Below, in pieces: positions 18,070 to 25,030 of a stretch of 64,000 nt of DNA (its first letter is position 1; each line of letters starts with the position of its first letter). Location of the stretch: the NCBI RefSeq assembly GCF_015561195.1, contig NZ_JADMSU010000002.1:235259-299258 (forward strand). Reading direction: 5' to 3'. A program made the position numbers and the translations under genes. Under the pieces are notes generated by a model, which saw only the letters and a program-made list of their open reading frames with translations, had not been told where the DNA came from and searched no databases. This DNA is from Collinsella aerofaciens (GTDB lineage Bacteria > Actinomycetota > Coriobacteriia > Coriobacteriales > Coriobacteriaceae).

Positions 18070-18093
18070 GCCCGCGTAGCGGGCCGTTTTTTT
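18070..18093 (+). terminator. Rho-independent terminator after DGR target
   Basis: A GCCCGC/GCGGGC stem with a 3-base loop, followed after CG by seven T. It separates the target gene from the avd-TR-RT part, so these may be expressed at a lower level or from their own promoter. Confidence 0.7.
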
Positions 18094-18116
18094 CGCCACT
18101 ATTTCCGGGAGGTGCC

Positions 18117-18587
18117 ATGAGCGGCGTCTACCAGCGAAACCGCGAGGTGTCCGAGTACAAGTTCTTCACGCAGGCCATTGCCATCCGCGTGGAGGTCAAC
18201 AAGCTCATGGCCTCCTCGTCGGTCGTGCCGAAAGCCTACAGGCTGCTGAACGCAGTCCCCACGGTGGAGACCGCGCGCAGCATCGTGTACAACGTCAACC
18301 GCGCCGACTGCTTCTACCCCAACAGCTCGTTCAACGCGCTTGAGCGCAAGCGTTACCTGACGCTGGCGATAGCCGACTGCGAGCAGTTGATGCTCGACAT
18401 GCAGTGCCTCATGGACATCGGCCTGCCCGTGAACGCCAACCGCTTCGAGGCGCTGGCGGGCATGGTCGAGGAGGAGATCAAACTGCTCAAGGGCGCGCGC
18501 AAGAACGTGCGCGTCACCGGCAAGAAGACGACAGAGGAGCGCATAGCCGAGGCCGAGGCCGAGCTAGAGCGCCTGCGTTCGCTATAA
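18117..18587 (+). CDS. avd: DGR accessory variability determinant (Avd-like)
   Basis: A 156-residue helical, basic protein behind CGGGAGGTGCC. Size, four long helices with Arg/Lys-rich faces, and location between target and TR fit Avd, the pentameric four-helix-bundle partner that binds the RT and template RNA in DGRs. The helix ending NALERKRYLTLAIADCEQLM is typical of this S23-like fold. The final 25 residues form a charged helix (ERIAEAEAELERLRSL). The TR begins 25 bases after its stop. Confidence 0.8.
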   Translation: MSGVYQRNREVSEYKFFTQAIAIRVEVNKLMASSSVVPKAYRLLNAVPTVETARSIVYNVNRADCFYPNSSFNALERKRYLTLAIADCEQLMLDMQCLMDIGLPVNANRFEALAGMVEEEIKLLKGARKNVRVTGKKTTEERIAEAEAELERLRSL

Positions 18588-18611
18588 TGGGCGGCGGTCC
18601 CGTCTTGTATA

Positions 18612-18734
18612 TCGGTACAATTGGTGGCTGCGTTCCGTCATGGGTAGCTCCTCGTCCAACGTGTGCTACGTCAACAACAACGGCAATGCCAACTACAACT
18701 CGGCGACGAACACCTGGGTTCGCCCCCGCCCCGG
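18612..18734 (+). ncRNA. DGR template repeat (TR) within the template RNA
   Basis: A 123-base non-coding copy of the end of the target gene, placed between avd and the RT. It contains 25 adenines; 11 of them are changed in the VR and none of the 98 other positions differ. Read in the target frame it would code for many AAC/AAT Asn codons, the codon type most able to diversify by adenine mutagenesis, and it runs to a stop at 18757-18759. It is the presumed source of the RNA that is copied with errors at A. Confidence 0.93.
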
Positions 18735-18942
18735 ATTCCCTTACTGCCAGACCGAGTAGGCCAGCGGGCCGAAAGCAGAGCGCGGAGAGGAAGGAAGGCG
18801 CGACCATCGGGCACGAGCCCGTAAATACGCACCCCGCGAGGGTGGCCGGACGCTGCTTGCATGGCGCGGCGCTCCGTGGCTTCGCCGCGTTTCATGGCCA
18901 TACCTCAAGCGGCTGTCAGAGCCACATTGCAAGCCGTGCGGG
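18735..18942 (+). ncRNA. TR-RT spacer, probable structured part of the DGR template RNA
   Basis: A 208-base stretch with no convincing gene between the TR and the RT start. In the Bordetella phage DGR the RNA between TR and RT is needed for self-priming and cDNA synthesis. This spacer has several GC-rich complementary patches (for example CGCGGCGAAGCCACGGAGCG around 18868-18890 read on the minus strand), but I did not derive a full fold. Confidence 0.5.
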
Positions 18943-20160
18943 GTGCCTTCTATGAACTCGGAGCAAAGGCGGGCCGCACGCCGGAAGCGCCGCGAGGAGA
19001 AGCGCGCCAGGGCCAAGGCCGAGCGCGTCAAGGCGTGCACCCTTGAGACGGTGGCCGACCTCAACAGCCTGTGCAAGGCTTCCAAGCAGGCCGCGCGTGG
19101 CGTCATGTGGAAGGCCTCGACGCAGCGGTACATGAAGGACTACCTGCGAAACGCCGTGAAATCGCGCCAAGACCTTTTGGAGGGCCGCGACATATGCCGG
19201 GGTTTCATCCGCTTCGACCTGTGGGAGCGCGGCAAGCTGCGCCACATCAGTGCAGTGCACTTCCCCGAGCGCGTGGTGCAGAAGTCGCTGTCCCAGAACG
19301 CCCTCGTGCCCGCGATAGTCCCCACGCTCGTATCCGCGAACTCCGCCAACATCAAGGGGCGCGGCACCGACTACGCCCTTAAGCTGCTCAAGCGCCACCT
19401 GGCCGACCACTGGCGGCGGCATGGGCGCGAGGGCTACATACTGCTGGGCGACTTCTCCGACTACTTCGCGCGCATTGCCCACGAGCCGGTCAAGCGGCAG
19501 GTGGCCGACGCGCTGCTCGACCCGCGCGTGGTCGCCCTTGAGCACCGCCTGATAGACGCGCAGGGCGAGGTCGGCCTGGGCCTGGGCAGCGAGCCAAACC
19601 AGATATGCGCGGTGGCGCACCCCAACCGCATCGACCACTACGTGGCCGAGATGCTGCGCCCCGAGGCCTACGGGCGCTACATGGACGACTTCTACCTGAT
19701 CCACGAGTCCAAGGAGTACCTGCAAGTGTGCCTTCTGCTGATAGAGCACGAGTGCGCGAAGCTCGGCATCGCGCTGAACCCGCGCAAGACCCGCGTGGTA
19801 AAGCTGTCGCGCGGCTTCACGTGGCTGAAGAAGCGTATCTTCTACACGGAGACGGGCCACATAGTCGTGAAGCCGTGCCGAGACTCCATAACGCGGGAGC
19901 GCCGCAAGCTCAAGAAGATGGCCCGCATGGTCGCCGATGGCGTCATGACCCCCGAGCAGGTGGAGCAGAGCTACCAGAGCTGGCGCGGCGGCATGGCGCA
20001 TTTGGACGCGCACCGCAGCGTGCTGGCCATGGACGCGCTGTACCGCAGTCTGTTCGAAAACCTCGCGGGGGGGTTGCTCAATGCAGCCAAACCCGGAAGG
20101 CGATTCGAGCGGAACGCCCTCGCCATAGCGGAAGGGCGGCAGCTCAAAACGGCGGCCTAG
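18943..20160 (+). CDS. DGR reverse transcriptase
   Basis: A 405-residue protein. Reverse transcriptase signs are the first catalytic Asp in LLGDFSDYF (about residue 170), the DGR motif 4 region GLGLGSEPNQ (about 211-220, with NQ where most DGR enzymes have SQ), and YMDD (246-249). Next come a KLGIALNPRKTRVVKL motif and a thumb-like basic C-terminus. The first 30 residues are strongly basic. Start may be GTG 18943 or ATG 18952; GGGGTG precedes the latter. It would copy the TR RNA into A-mutated cDNA together with Avd. Confidence 0.92.
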   Translation: MPSMNSEQRRAARRKRREEKRARAKAERVKACTLETVADLNSLCKASKQAARGVMWKASTQRYMKDYLRNAVKSRQDLLEGRDICRGFIRFDLWERGKLRHISAVHFPERVVQKSLSQNALVPAIVPTLVSANSANIKGRGTDYALKLLKRHLADHWRRHGREGYILLGDFSDYFARIAHEPVKRQVADALLDPRVVALEHRLIDAQGEVGLGLGSEPNQICAVAHPNRIDHYVAEMLRPEAYGRYMDDFYLIHESKEYLQVCLLLIEHECAKLGIALNPRKTRVVKLSRGFTWLKKRIFYTETGHIVVKPCRDSITRERRKLKKMARMVADGVMTPEQVEQSYQSWRGGMAHLDAHRSVLAMDALYRSLFENLAGGLLNAAKPGRRFERNALAIAEGRQLKTAA

Positions 20161-20297
20161 ACAGGTCGGAAACGAAATAACCAGCGTATTGAGAGCGTGC
20201 TGCGGCGCGCCTTCTTTTTTGCGCGCGTTCAGGAAGCTCGGCAATCTCACGGCGCTAATACGATGGCGGCACATCCCCCGACACGAAAGGAGTCCGC

Positions 20298-20618
20298 ATG
20301 GACACTGAGGAGAAGCGTCCCGACACCGTGGACGACGGCACGCAGGCCGAGGTGAACGCGCTGCGAAACCTGCTCTCGCAGCTGGGCGACCCCGACGCGG
20401 CCCATGAGGCGGGCGTCATCGACGACGACCTGCACATCGAGCAGAAGGCCAAGAAGATGGCCTATACGGCGGCGCTCGCCGCCTACGACAGAGGCGAGAC
20501 GCCCGACGTGCCGGCGCTGCTCGGCCAGATGCGCGAGCAGGCGTCGAAGCCGACGCAGACCGAGCAGAACACGGCGAACATCGACTACCTGCTCATGACG
20601 GTTGGAGGTGACCAGTAA
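20298..20618 (+). CDS. Small phage protein of unknown function
   Basis: A 106-residue acidic protein behind GAAAGGAG. It is mostly helical (ALRNLLSQLGDPDAAHEAGV; AKKMAYTAALAAYDRG) and ends LLMTVGGDQ. Position between the tail adhesin/DGR and a XkdX-like protein fits the small proteins encoded after the tail fibre genes of many siphoviruses. The last base of its stop is the first base of the next start (TAATG). Confidence 0.55.
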   Translation: MDTEEKRPDTVDDGTQAEVNALRNLLSQLGDPDAAHEAGVIDDDLHIEQKAKKMAYTAALAAYDRGETPDVPALLGQMREQASKPTQTEQNTANIDYLLMTVGGDQ

Positions 20619-20785
20619 TGCCGACGAAGAAGACCGAAGAGCATTCCGAGCACTTCGCGCTCGTCAAGAAGTACTACGACCGACCTCTTTGGAGTAAGGC
20701 GCGAGTGCATAAGGCCGTCAAGTGCAAGTGGATCACCGCCGACGAGTACAAGGAGATCACCGGCGAGGAGTACACGGCCGAATAG
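20618..20785 (+). CDS. XkdX-like small phage protein
   Basis: A 55-residue protein overlapping the previous stop by one base. The core KKYYDRPLWSKARVHKAV followed by KWITADEYKEITGEEY is the typical XkdX family layout (Y-Y-x(3)-W-x(3)-V-x(7)-I-T-x(2)-E-Y-x(2)-I-T-G). These are short phage tail-region proteins of unknown function in PBSX-like and many other phages. Confidence 0.75.
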   Translation: MPTKKTEEHSEHFALVKKYYDRPLWSKARVHKAVKCKWITADEYKEITGEEYTAE

Positions 20786-20805
20786 GCGGAAGGAGGGCGC
20801 CCAGG

Positions 20806-21219
20806 ATGGAAGTGCTCAAACTTTTTGCGCCTTACGGACCGGCTTGGCTTGGAGGCGTGCTCCTGGCGCTCGTTGCGTTCTACTTCGGGAGACAGTTTCT
20901 CGAGGAGTACAAACGCCAAAACCAGCGGAAGGGCGAGCTCGACCTGAAACGCGAGGAGCGCAAGCAGGCCGAAGTCGACGAGAGGGCGCAGCGCGACCGC
21001 GAGCGGTCCCAAATGGAGGGGCGCATCGCCGCCCAGATGGAGCGCAGCAACACCCTGATTGAAGGAATGAAAACGCTCATGGAGTCGGTTGTCGCGTCAA
21101 ATGACGTCCTTCACGCAGACTTGGTCCACAGCCAGGCGCGCAGCCAGGGCATGGCAGAGAAGGTCGACCATATCTACGACCGAGTTGACCTCATGTACAA
21201 CAAGGAGACAGGGAGATAG
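20806..21219 (+). CDS. Membrane-anchored coiled-coil phage protein (lysis cassette)
   Basis: A 137-residue protein with ribosome site GGAGGG. One membrane helix at about residues 13-30 (PAWLGGVLLALVAFYFGRQF) is followed by a long charged coiled coil (YKRQNQRKGELDLKREERKQ on). The build resembles phage holin-associated or Bhl/XhlA-type proteins. Location just before a holin and the endolysin supports a lysis role. Confidence 0.6.
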   Translation: MEVLKLFAPYGPAWLGGVLLALVAFYFGRQFLEEYKRQNQRKGELDLKREERKQAEVDERAQRDRERSQMEGRIAAQMERSNTLIEGMKTLMESVVASNDVLHADLVHSQARSQGMAEKVDHIYDRVDLMYNKETGR

Positions 21220-21221
21220 AG

Positions 21222-21530
21222 ATGACTGATATACAGGCAGGGCTCACGGTGCTGACCGTCCTCGTGGTGCCCTATATCGTGCAGGCTATCAAGACGAAGG
21301 CGATGACTGGCAATGTTGCCCGCTGGACGGCCATTGCAGTATCGGCGCTGTGCGGCGCATTGACGGCCATGGCCGGGGGTATGCCGACTGACCCCACGGC
21401 GTGGGTTACGTCCATCTTCGCCGCGGTAGGCGGCGTGCAGGTGGCCTACGCCGCCTTCAAGAGCGTTGGCGTTACCGACAAGTGGCTCGACGCGCTCTTG
21501 GCGCTCGGCGACGTGAAGAAGGAGGGCTAG
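21222..21530 (+). CDS. Phage holin
   Basis: A 102-residue protein with two to three membrane helices (LTVLTVLVVPYIVQAI; WTAIAVSALCGALTAMAGG; SIFAAVGGVQVAYAAFKSVG) and a charged C-terminus. It lies between the coiled-coil membrane protein and the amidase, so it is the likely holin that releases the endolysin. The exact holin family is not settled. Confidence 0.75.
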   Translation: MTDIQAGLTVLTVLVVPYIVQAIKTKAMTGNVARWTAIAVSALCGALTAMAGGMPTDPTAWVTSIFAAVGGVQVAYAAFKSVGVTDKWLDALLALGDVKKEG

Positions 21531-21532
21531 CC

Positions 21533-21592
21533 ATGGATGACGAGACCTTTGAAGAGCTTAACGACGGAAGGGGCGACGATGACGAAGAGTAG
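21533..21592 (+). CDS. Possible 19-residue acidic leader peptide
   Basis: An ATG at 21533 with GGAGGG upstream opens a 19-codon frame of nearly all acidic residues, and its 3' end overlaps the endolysin start. It may serve only to couple translation into the endolysin gene, or it may not be made. Confidence 0.35.
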   Translation: MDDETFEELNDGRGDDDEE

Positions 21593-22640
21593 CCTCTGCA
21601 CCTACGCCAACATCACTGGCAACCGCAACAGCGGGCGTTCGGGCAATCGCGTTTGCAAGATCACGCCGCACTACATGGCGGCCCATTGGACGGGCAGGCA
21701 GTGCGCCGACTACTTCGCAGCGACCGCGCGCCAGGCAAGCTCGAACTACTGCATCGGCTACGACGGCGACATCGCCATGAGCGTGGACGAGGGCGACCGC
21801 GCCTGGACTTCCGCTAGCAAGTGGAACGACGACCGCGCCATCACGATCGAGTGCGCGAACAACGCAGACTCCTCGCTCACCGACGCCACGTGGGCCGCGC
21901 TCGTCAACTTGTGCGCCGACATCTGCCGCCGCTACGGCTTCCGCCTCGCATACGACGGAACGCGAAACGCCACGCTCACCGAGCACCGCATGTTCTCCTC
22001 GACCGATTGCCCCGGCGCGTGGCTGCATGCCCGCATGGATCAGCTCGCATCCGAGGTGAACGCGATTCTCGACGGCGGCAGCGCCCCGACCGTCCCGCCA
22101 TCGGTACCGGCAGAGCAGCCGAGCGCCACCGGCAAGGAGGGTACAGGCTTCAACGGAACCTACCGCTGCACAGTCGATTGTCTGAACGTCAGAGATGCGC
22201 CGGCGCTTTCAGGCTCCGTGGTAGCCTCCTACGGCAAGGGCGAGACAGTCAACCTCGATGACTGGTATTGCATCGCGGACGGCTACGTGTGGGGACGCTA
22301 CACCAGCGACAGCGGTCATACTCGCTACATCGCCGTCGGCAAGCCCACGGGAGGCTACGACCCGAACGACTACCTCGTGCGCGTCGGCACCGCGCAGGCG
22401 CAGACCAGCAACTCGGCGGGAACGTACCGCATCTGCGTCGATGCCCTGAACGTGCGCTCCGGTGCTGGCACCGGCTACTCGACCGTCGCAACCTACCATC
22501 GCGGGGAGACTGTGACGCTCGACGGCACGTTCGCATCGGCCGACGGCTACGTTTGGGGCCGCTATACGGGCGGTTCCGGCTACAAGCGCTGGATCGCCGT
22601 AGAAACCGCCTCCGGCGAGAAGTACGCAGAGAAGGTGTAG
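21579..22640 (+). CDS. Endolysin: N-acetylmuramoyl-L-alanine amidase with two SH3 domains
   Basis: A 353-residue protein. Residues about 20-165 are an Amidase_2/PGRP-type domain (ITPHYMAAHWT with zinc-binding His, YCIGYDGDIAMSVDEGDRAW, AITIECAN, and the closing EHRMFSSTDCPG with the last His/Cys pair). A linker rich in Pro/Ser follows, then two bacterial SH3 modules at about 190-260 and 280-350, each with CVDALNVR or CTVDCLNVRD starts and GYVWGRYT ends. It would cut peptidoglycan for host lysis. ATG 21579 follows GGAAGGGG. Confidence 0.9.
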   Translation: MTKSSLCTYANITGNRNSGRSGNRVCKITPHYMAAHWTGRQCADYFAATARQASSNYCIGYDGDIAMSVDEGDRAWTSASKWNDDRAITIECANNADSSLTDATWAALVNLCADICRRYGFRLAYDGTRNATLTEHRMFSSTDCPGAWLHARMDQLASEVNAILDGGSAPTVPPSVPAEQPSATGKEGTGFNGTYRCTVDCLNVRDAPALSGSVVASYGKGETVNLDDWYCIADGYVWGRYTSDSGHTRYIAVGKPTGGYDPNDYLVRVGTAQAQTSNSAGTYRICVDALNVRSGAGTGYSTVATYHRGETVTLDGTFASADGYVWGRYTGGSGYKRWIAVETASGEKYAEKV

Positions 22641-22643
22641 GCG

Positions 22644-22955
22644 ATGCCGTACCCAAGCCCTGCCGACGAAGACCGCAACGGCGGGTGCGGCCCGCTTGTG
22701 GCGGCGGTAATCCTGCTGCTCATCGTGTTTGCCGCCGCCTCGTGCGCCAGGCAGGCCATGGGGGCGCAGGACATGACGGTATCGCCCGCGCGAACCGATG
22801 GCCCGATTTACGATTTGCCGGATGGCGTGCATCAGGAAATCGTGTGCGATAAGCTCAACCGCGAGTACCTTCTGCTCACGACAGACGAGGGCGGCGTGTA
22901 CCTCATGCCGTACCTCGACGAGCACGGTGACCAGGCGATTATGCCGCAAGCCTAG
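22644..22955 (+). CDS. Small membrane/lipoprotein-like protein (DUF6440-like)
   Basis: A 103-residue protein right after the endolysin. One hydrophobic segment (PLVAAVILLLIVFAAASCAR, with a Cys that could be lipidated) is followed by an exposed part that ends EIVCDKLNREYLLLTTDEGG ... MPYLDEHG, a pattern seen in DUF6440 proteins found in phages and Gram-positives. As the last phage gene it may be a lysis helper or a lysogenic-conversion protein (not shown). Confidence 0.6.
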   Translation: MPYPSPADEDRNGGCGPLVAAVILLLIVFAAASCARQAMGAQDMTVSPARTDGPIYDLPDGVHQEIVCDKLNREYLLLTTDEGGVYLMPYLDEHGDQAIMPQA

Positions 22956-23467
22956 TGCGTGGTATCCTAAGAAGAACGATCGTCCCGAACGAGCAGATCT
23001 CGGTTCGAGAAGTTGTTCGAACGGGGCACCATTTAAACTGAAAAGCCCGTTGCCCTCGCGGTGGCGGGCTTTTTTGCTACCCATACGCCGGGATTCGAAC
23101 CCGACAGGGTGCGGAGCTGAGGAAACGCGTAAGCGTTTTCCAGCGCAGCACGCAAGGAGCGGAGCGACGCAGCGAAAGCGGGCGGCGCCAGCCGCACGCG
23201 GACATCCCGCTGGGGGCACCATTTAAACTGAGAAGCCCGTTGCCCTCGCGGTAACGGGCTTTTTGCTGCCATGCGCCGGGATTCGAGCCCAACAGGGTGC
23301 GAAGCCGAGAAAATGCATCTACGCTTTGACCCTAACAAGTGATTAACTTAGTCCCTAGCAATACGATATCTGAAACGTCCGTATCGAAAAACATTGCCTG
23401 GAGACAGCTCCGTCTCCATTAGCCGTGATGTTGACAAGCTTTCTTATCAATCGCACGTCTTGAAAAA
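22956..23467 (+). repeat. Non-coding prophage border with two about 110-bp direct repeats
   Basis: No gene is seen in these 512 bases. Two imperfect direct repeats start at 23023 and 23213 (190 bases apart), each with GGGGCACCATTTAAACTG, then a GC-rich terminator hairpin with a T-run, then GGGATTCGAACCC-like sequence (the reverse of a tRNA T-arm) and CAGGGTGCG. They lie where phage genes on + meet host genes on -, so one may include the right attachment site. The left end is outside the window, so this is untested. Confidence 0.55.
23041..23076 (+). terminator. Terminator in first border repeat
   Basis: An AAAAGCCCG ... CGGGCTTTTTT stem with an internal GC-rich loop; A-run and T-run on both sides make it usable in both directions. 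A near copy lies 190 bases further on at 23231-23265. Confidence 0.65.
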
Positions 23468-24904
23468 TTATCCCAACTTCAAAATCGCTGTGAGTTCCGA
23501 GGGTGTCGGGAAACAGCACATTCCCTCAACTCGCACCCTGCACACAGCATAAATACCTCCAATCCGTACATCGATAAAACAGCGCCGCGTGTAGTCCAGT
23601 TCCCTGGTCTCGATTTGTAAATTTGTTGGCGAAGTCCAGGCATACGCTGCAAACAACTTGCGAACATCCCATGCGGGGGCATCGTCCCTCTCAGCTTCAT
23701 GAGTCACGAAAGGAAAGAGGTCTCCAACTCCGGCCCCATCGCCCGATTTGCAAACCCAAGACTTGTAGCCGGCCCTCACGCCGTACTCACGACCATCGCG
23801 CAACAGAGACAAATCCAGCTCATTCTCATGAAATCGAATATCGATCTCTTCAAAATCCCCGAAAATACAATGATGAATGCCCTCGAGGCGTAATGAGCTC
23901 AAACGTCCGCCAGAAGCCAACCCAACTGGCACGGGAATGCTATCGAAGTCACGTTCGGAAGCCACCGTTTCCCGAACACTAGGCTCTTTGAACAATACCT
24001 TATACAGCGGATCAAGCAGCGCCTTACTTCCTGTCGTAGAACTCGAGCAAGCGATGACAAGGCCATCTGTGGGCCGTATGTAGCACAGCTGCCCAAAAAG
24101 GCCAGAGCATCTGAACCCGCCACGCCGGCACATCCAGAACTGGTATCCATAGCCATTGCTGTCTTCAGTCGCCTCAGACGGATAAAAGGGACTCGTTTCC
24201 ACCTGAATCTTCGTCGCCTCGGCAACCCATTCCGCGGGAATGATCTGTTCCCCACGCCACTTGCCGCCATCCAGCAAACATTGACCAAACTTAGCCAAAT
24301 CCGGTGTCGAAAGGTGAAGACCAAAACCTCCGGTCGTATGACCGGCTTGATCCTCTTCCCACCACCAATTTCTAATGCCTAACGGCGTAAACAAACGTTC
24401 AGCGAGATAATCGGATTCTTTCGTTCCACTTATGCGTTGCACGAGCATGCTCAATAAATGTGAACACAGCGAATCGTAGTGAAAGACCTCGCCCGGCTTC
24501 CAGTCAAACTCACGATGAAGAACCTCATGTGCCCAGTCGTCTCCCGCACCAATATACGAAAGGTCACTCTCCTGCCCCATCGTCATAGTCAGCAAATTGC
24601 GAACCGTCACATTGCGAAAGCGCTCATCCGCAATCTCGCCTTCATATTCCGGAAAGTATGAAATCCAGCGATCGGCCAGCGACAGCCGTCCTTCATTCAC
24701 CAACATCCCAACAGCAACCGAAGTGAAGGACTTAGTCACAGAATAGAGCGGATGAACGTGTTCGAGGGCGAACGGCGCAGCCGCATGCTCGAAGACGACT
24801 TCACCATCTTGTCGGACCACGACTGAGCGGACTTCCACACCCGCGGACCTCCACGCCGCAAGGCACGCCTCGCCCATCTTATTGTCAAAGATAATATTAG
24901 GCAC
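23468..24904 (-). CDS. Serine beta-lactamase-like hydrolase (class C family)
   Basis: About 478 residues from GTG 24904, which has GAGAGG upstream; the frame stays open to 24979, but that part lies in a hairpin. Catalytic motifs of the class C beta-lactamase/esterase family are SVTK (S55-K58), YDS (143-145) and HTTGG (189-193). The extra C-terminal about 160 residues form a beta-rich domain. These enzymes are often esterases or peptidases, not drug resistance enzymes. It is last in the alpha-glucoside operon, so a role in cleaving a glycoside-derived ester is possible (inference). Confidence 0.75.
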   Translation of the reverse strand: MPNIIFDNKMGEACLAAWRSAGVEVRSVVVRQDGEVVFEHAAAPFALEHVHPLYSVTKSFTSVAVGMLVNEGRLSLADRWISYFPEYEGEIADERFRNVTVRNLLTMTMGQESDLSYIGAGDDWAHEVLHREFDWKPGEVFHYDSLCSHLLSMLVQRISGTKESDYLAERLFTPLGIRNWWWEEDQAGHTTGGFGLHLSTPDLAKFGQCLLDGGKWRGEQIIPAEWVAEATKIQVETSPFYPSEATEDSNGYGYQFWMCRRGGFRCSGLFGQLCYIRPTDGLVIACSSSTTGSKALLDPLYKVLFKEPSVRETVASERDFDSIPVPVGLASGGRLSSLRLEGIHHCIFGDFEEIDIRFHENELDLSLLRDGREYGVRAGYKSWVCKSGDGAGVGDLFPFVTHEAERDDAPAWDVRKLFAAYAWTSPTNLQIETRELDYTRRCFIDVRIGGIYAVCRVRVEGMCCFPTPSELTAILKLG

Positions 24905-24939
24905 CCTCAACCACTGCCTCTCGAACGAAATCAGTACAA

Positions 24940-24980
24940 GATGAGGTCGCCCTCGACGCTTATTCAAGGACGACCTCATC
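24940..24980 (-). terminator. Hairpin between PTS and hydrolase genes
   Basis: A perfect 10-bp inverted repeat (GATGAGGTCG / CGACCTCATC) with a 21-base loop. The T-run is weak, so it may act as a partial terminator or mRNA stabiliser that lowers hydrolase expression. Confidence 0.5.
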
Positions 24981-25030
24981 TAATTGCTGGCGCGCGGGGA
25001 AATACTTGTCCCGCAGCTCCACTTCTTTGG

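Noticed and set aside
18612-18760. The TR as a decayed second copy of the target gene end
   Set aside because: A pseudogene would collect differences at all bases; here only template adenines differ and an RT and Avd gene flank it.
18404-18955. A frame reading through the end of avd, the TR and the spacer
   Set aside because: Out of frame with avd, Arg/Pro/Thr-rich shadow composition; the TR differences fit template behaviour and not coding constraint.
23085-23125. A tRNA gene on the minus strand, suggested by GGGTTCGAATCCC
   Set aside because: Only the T-arm-like part is present; no acceptor, D or anticodon arms could be built around it.
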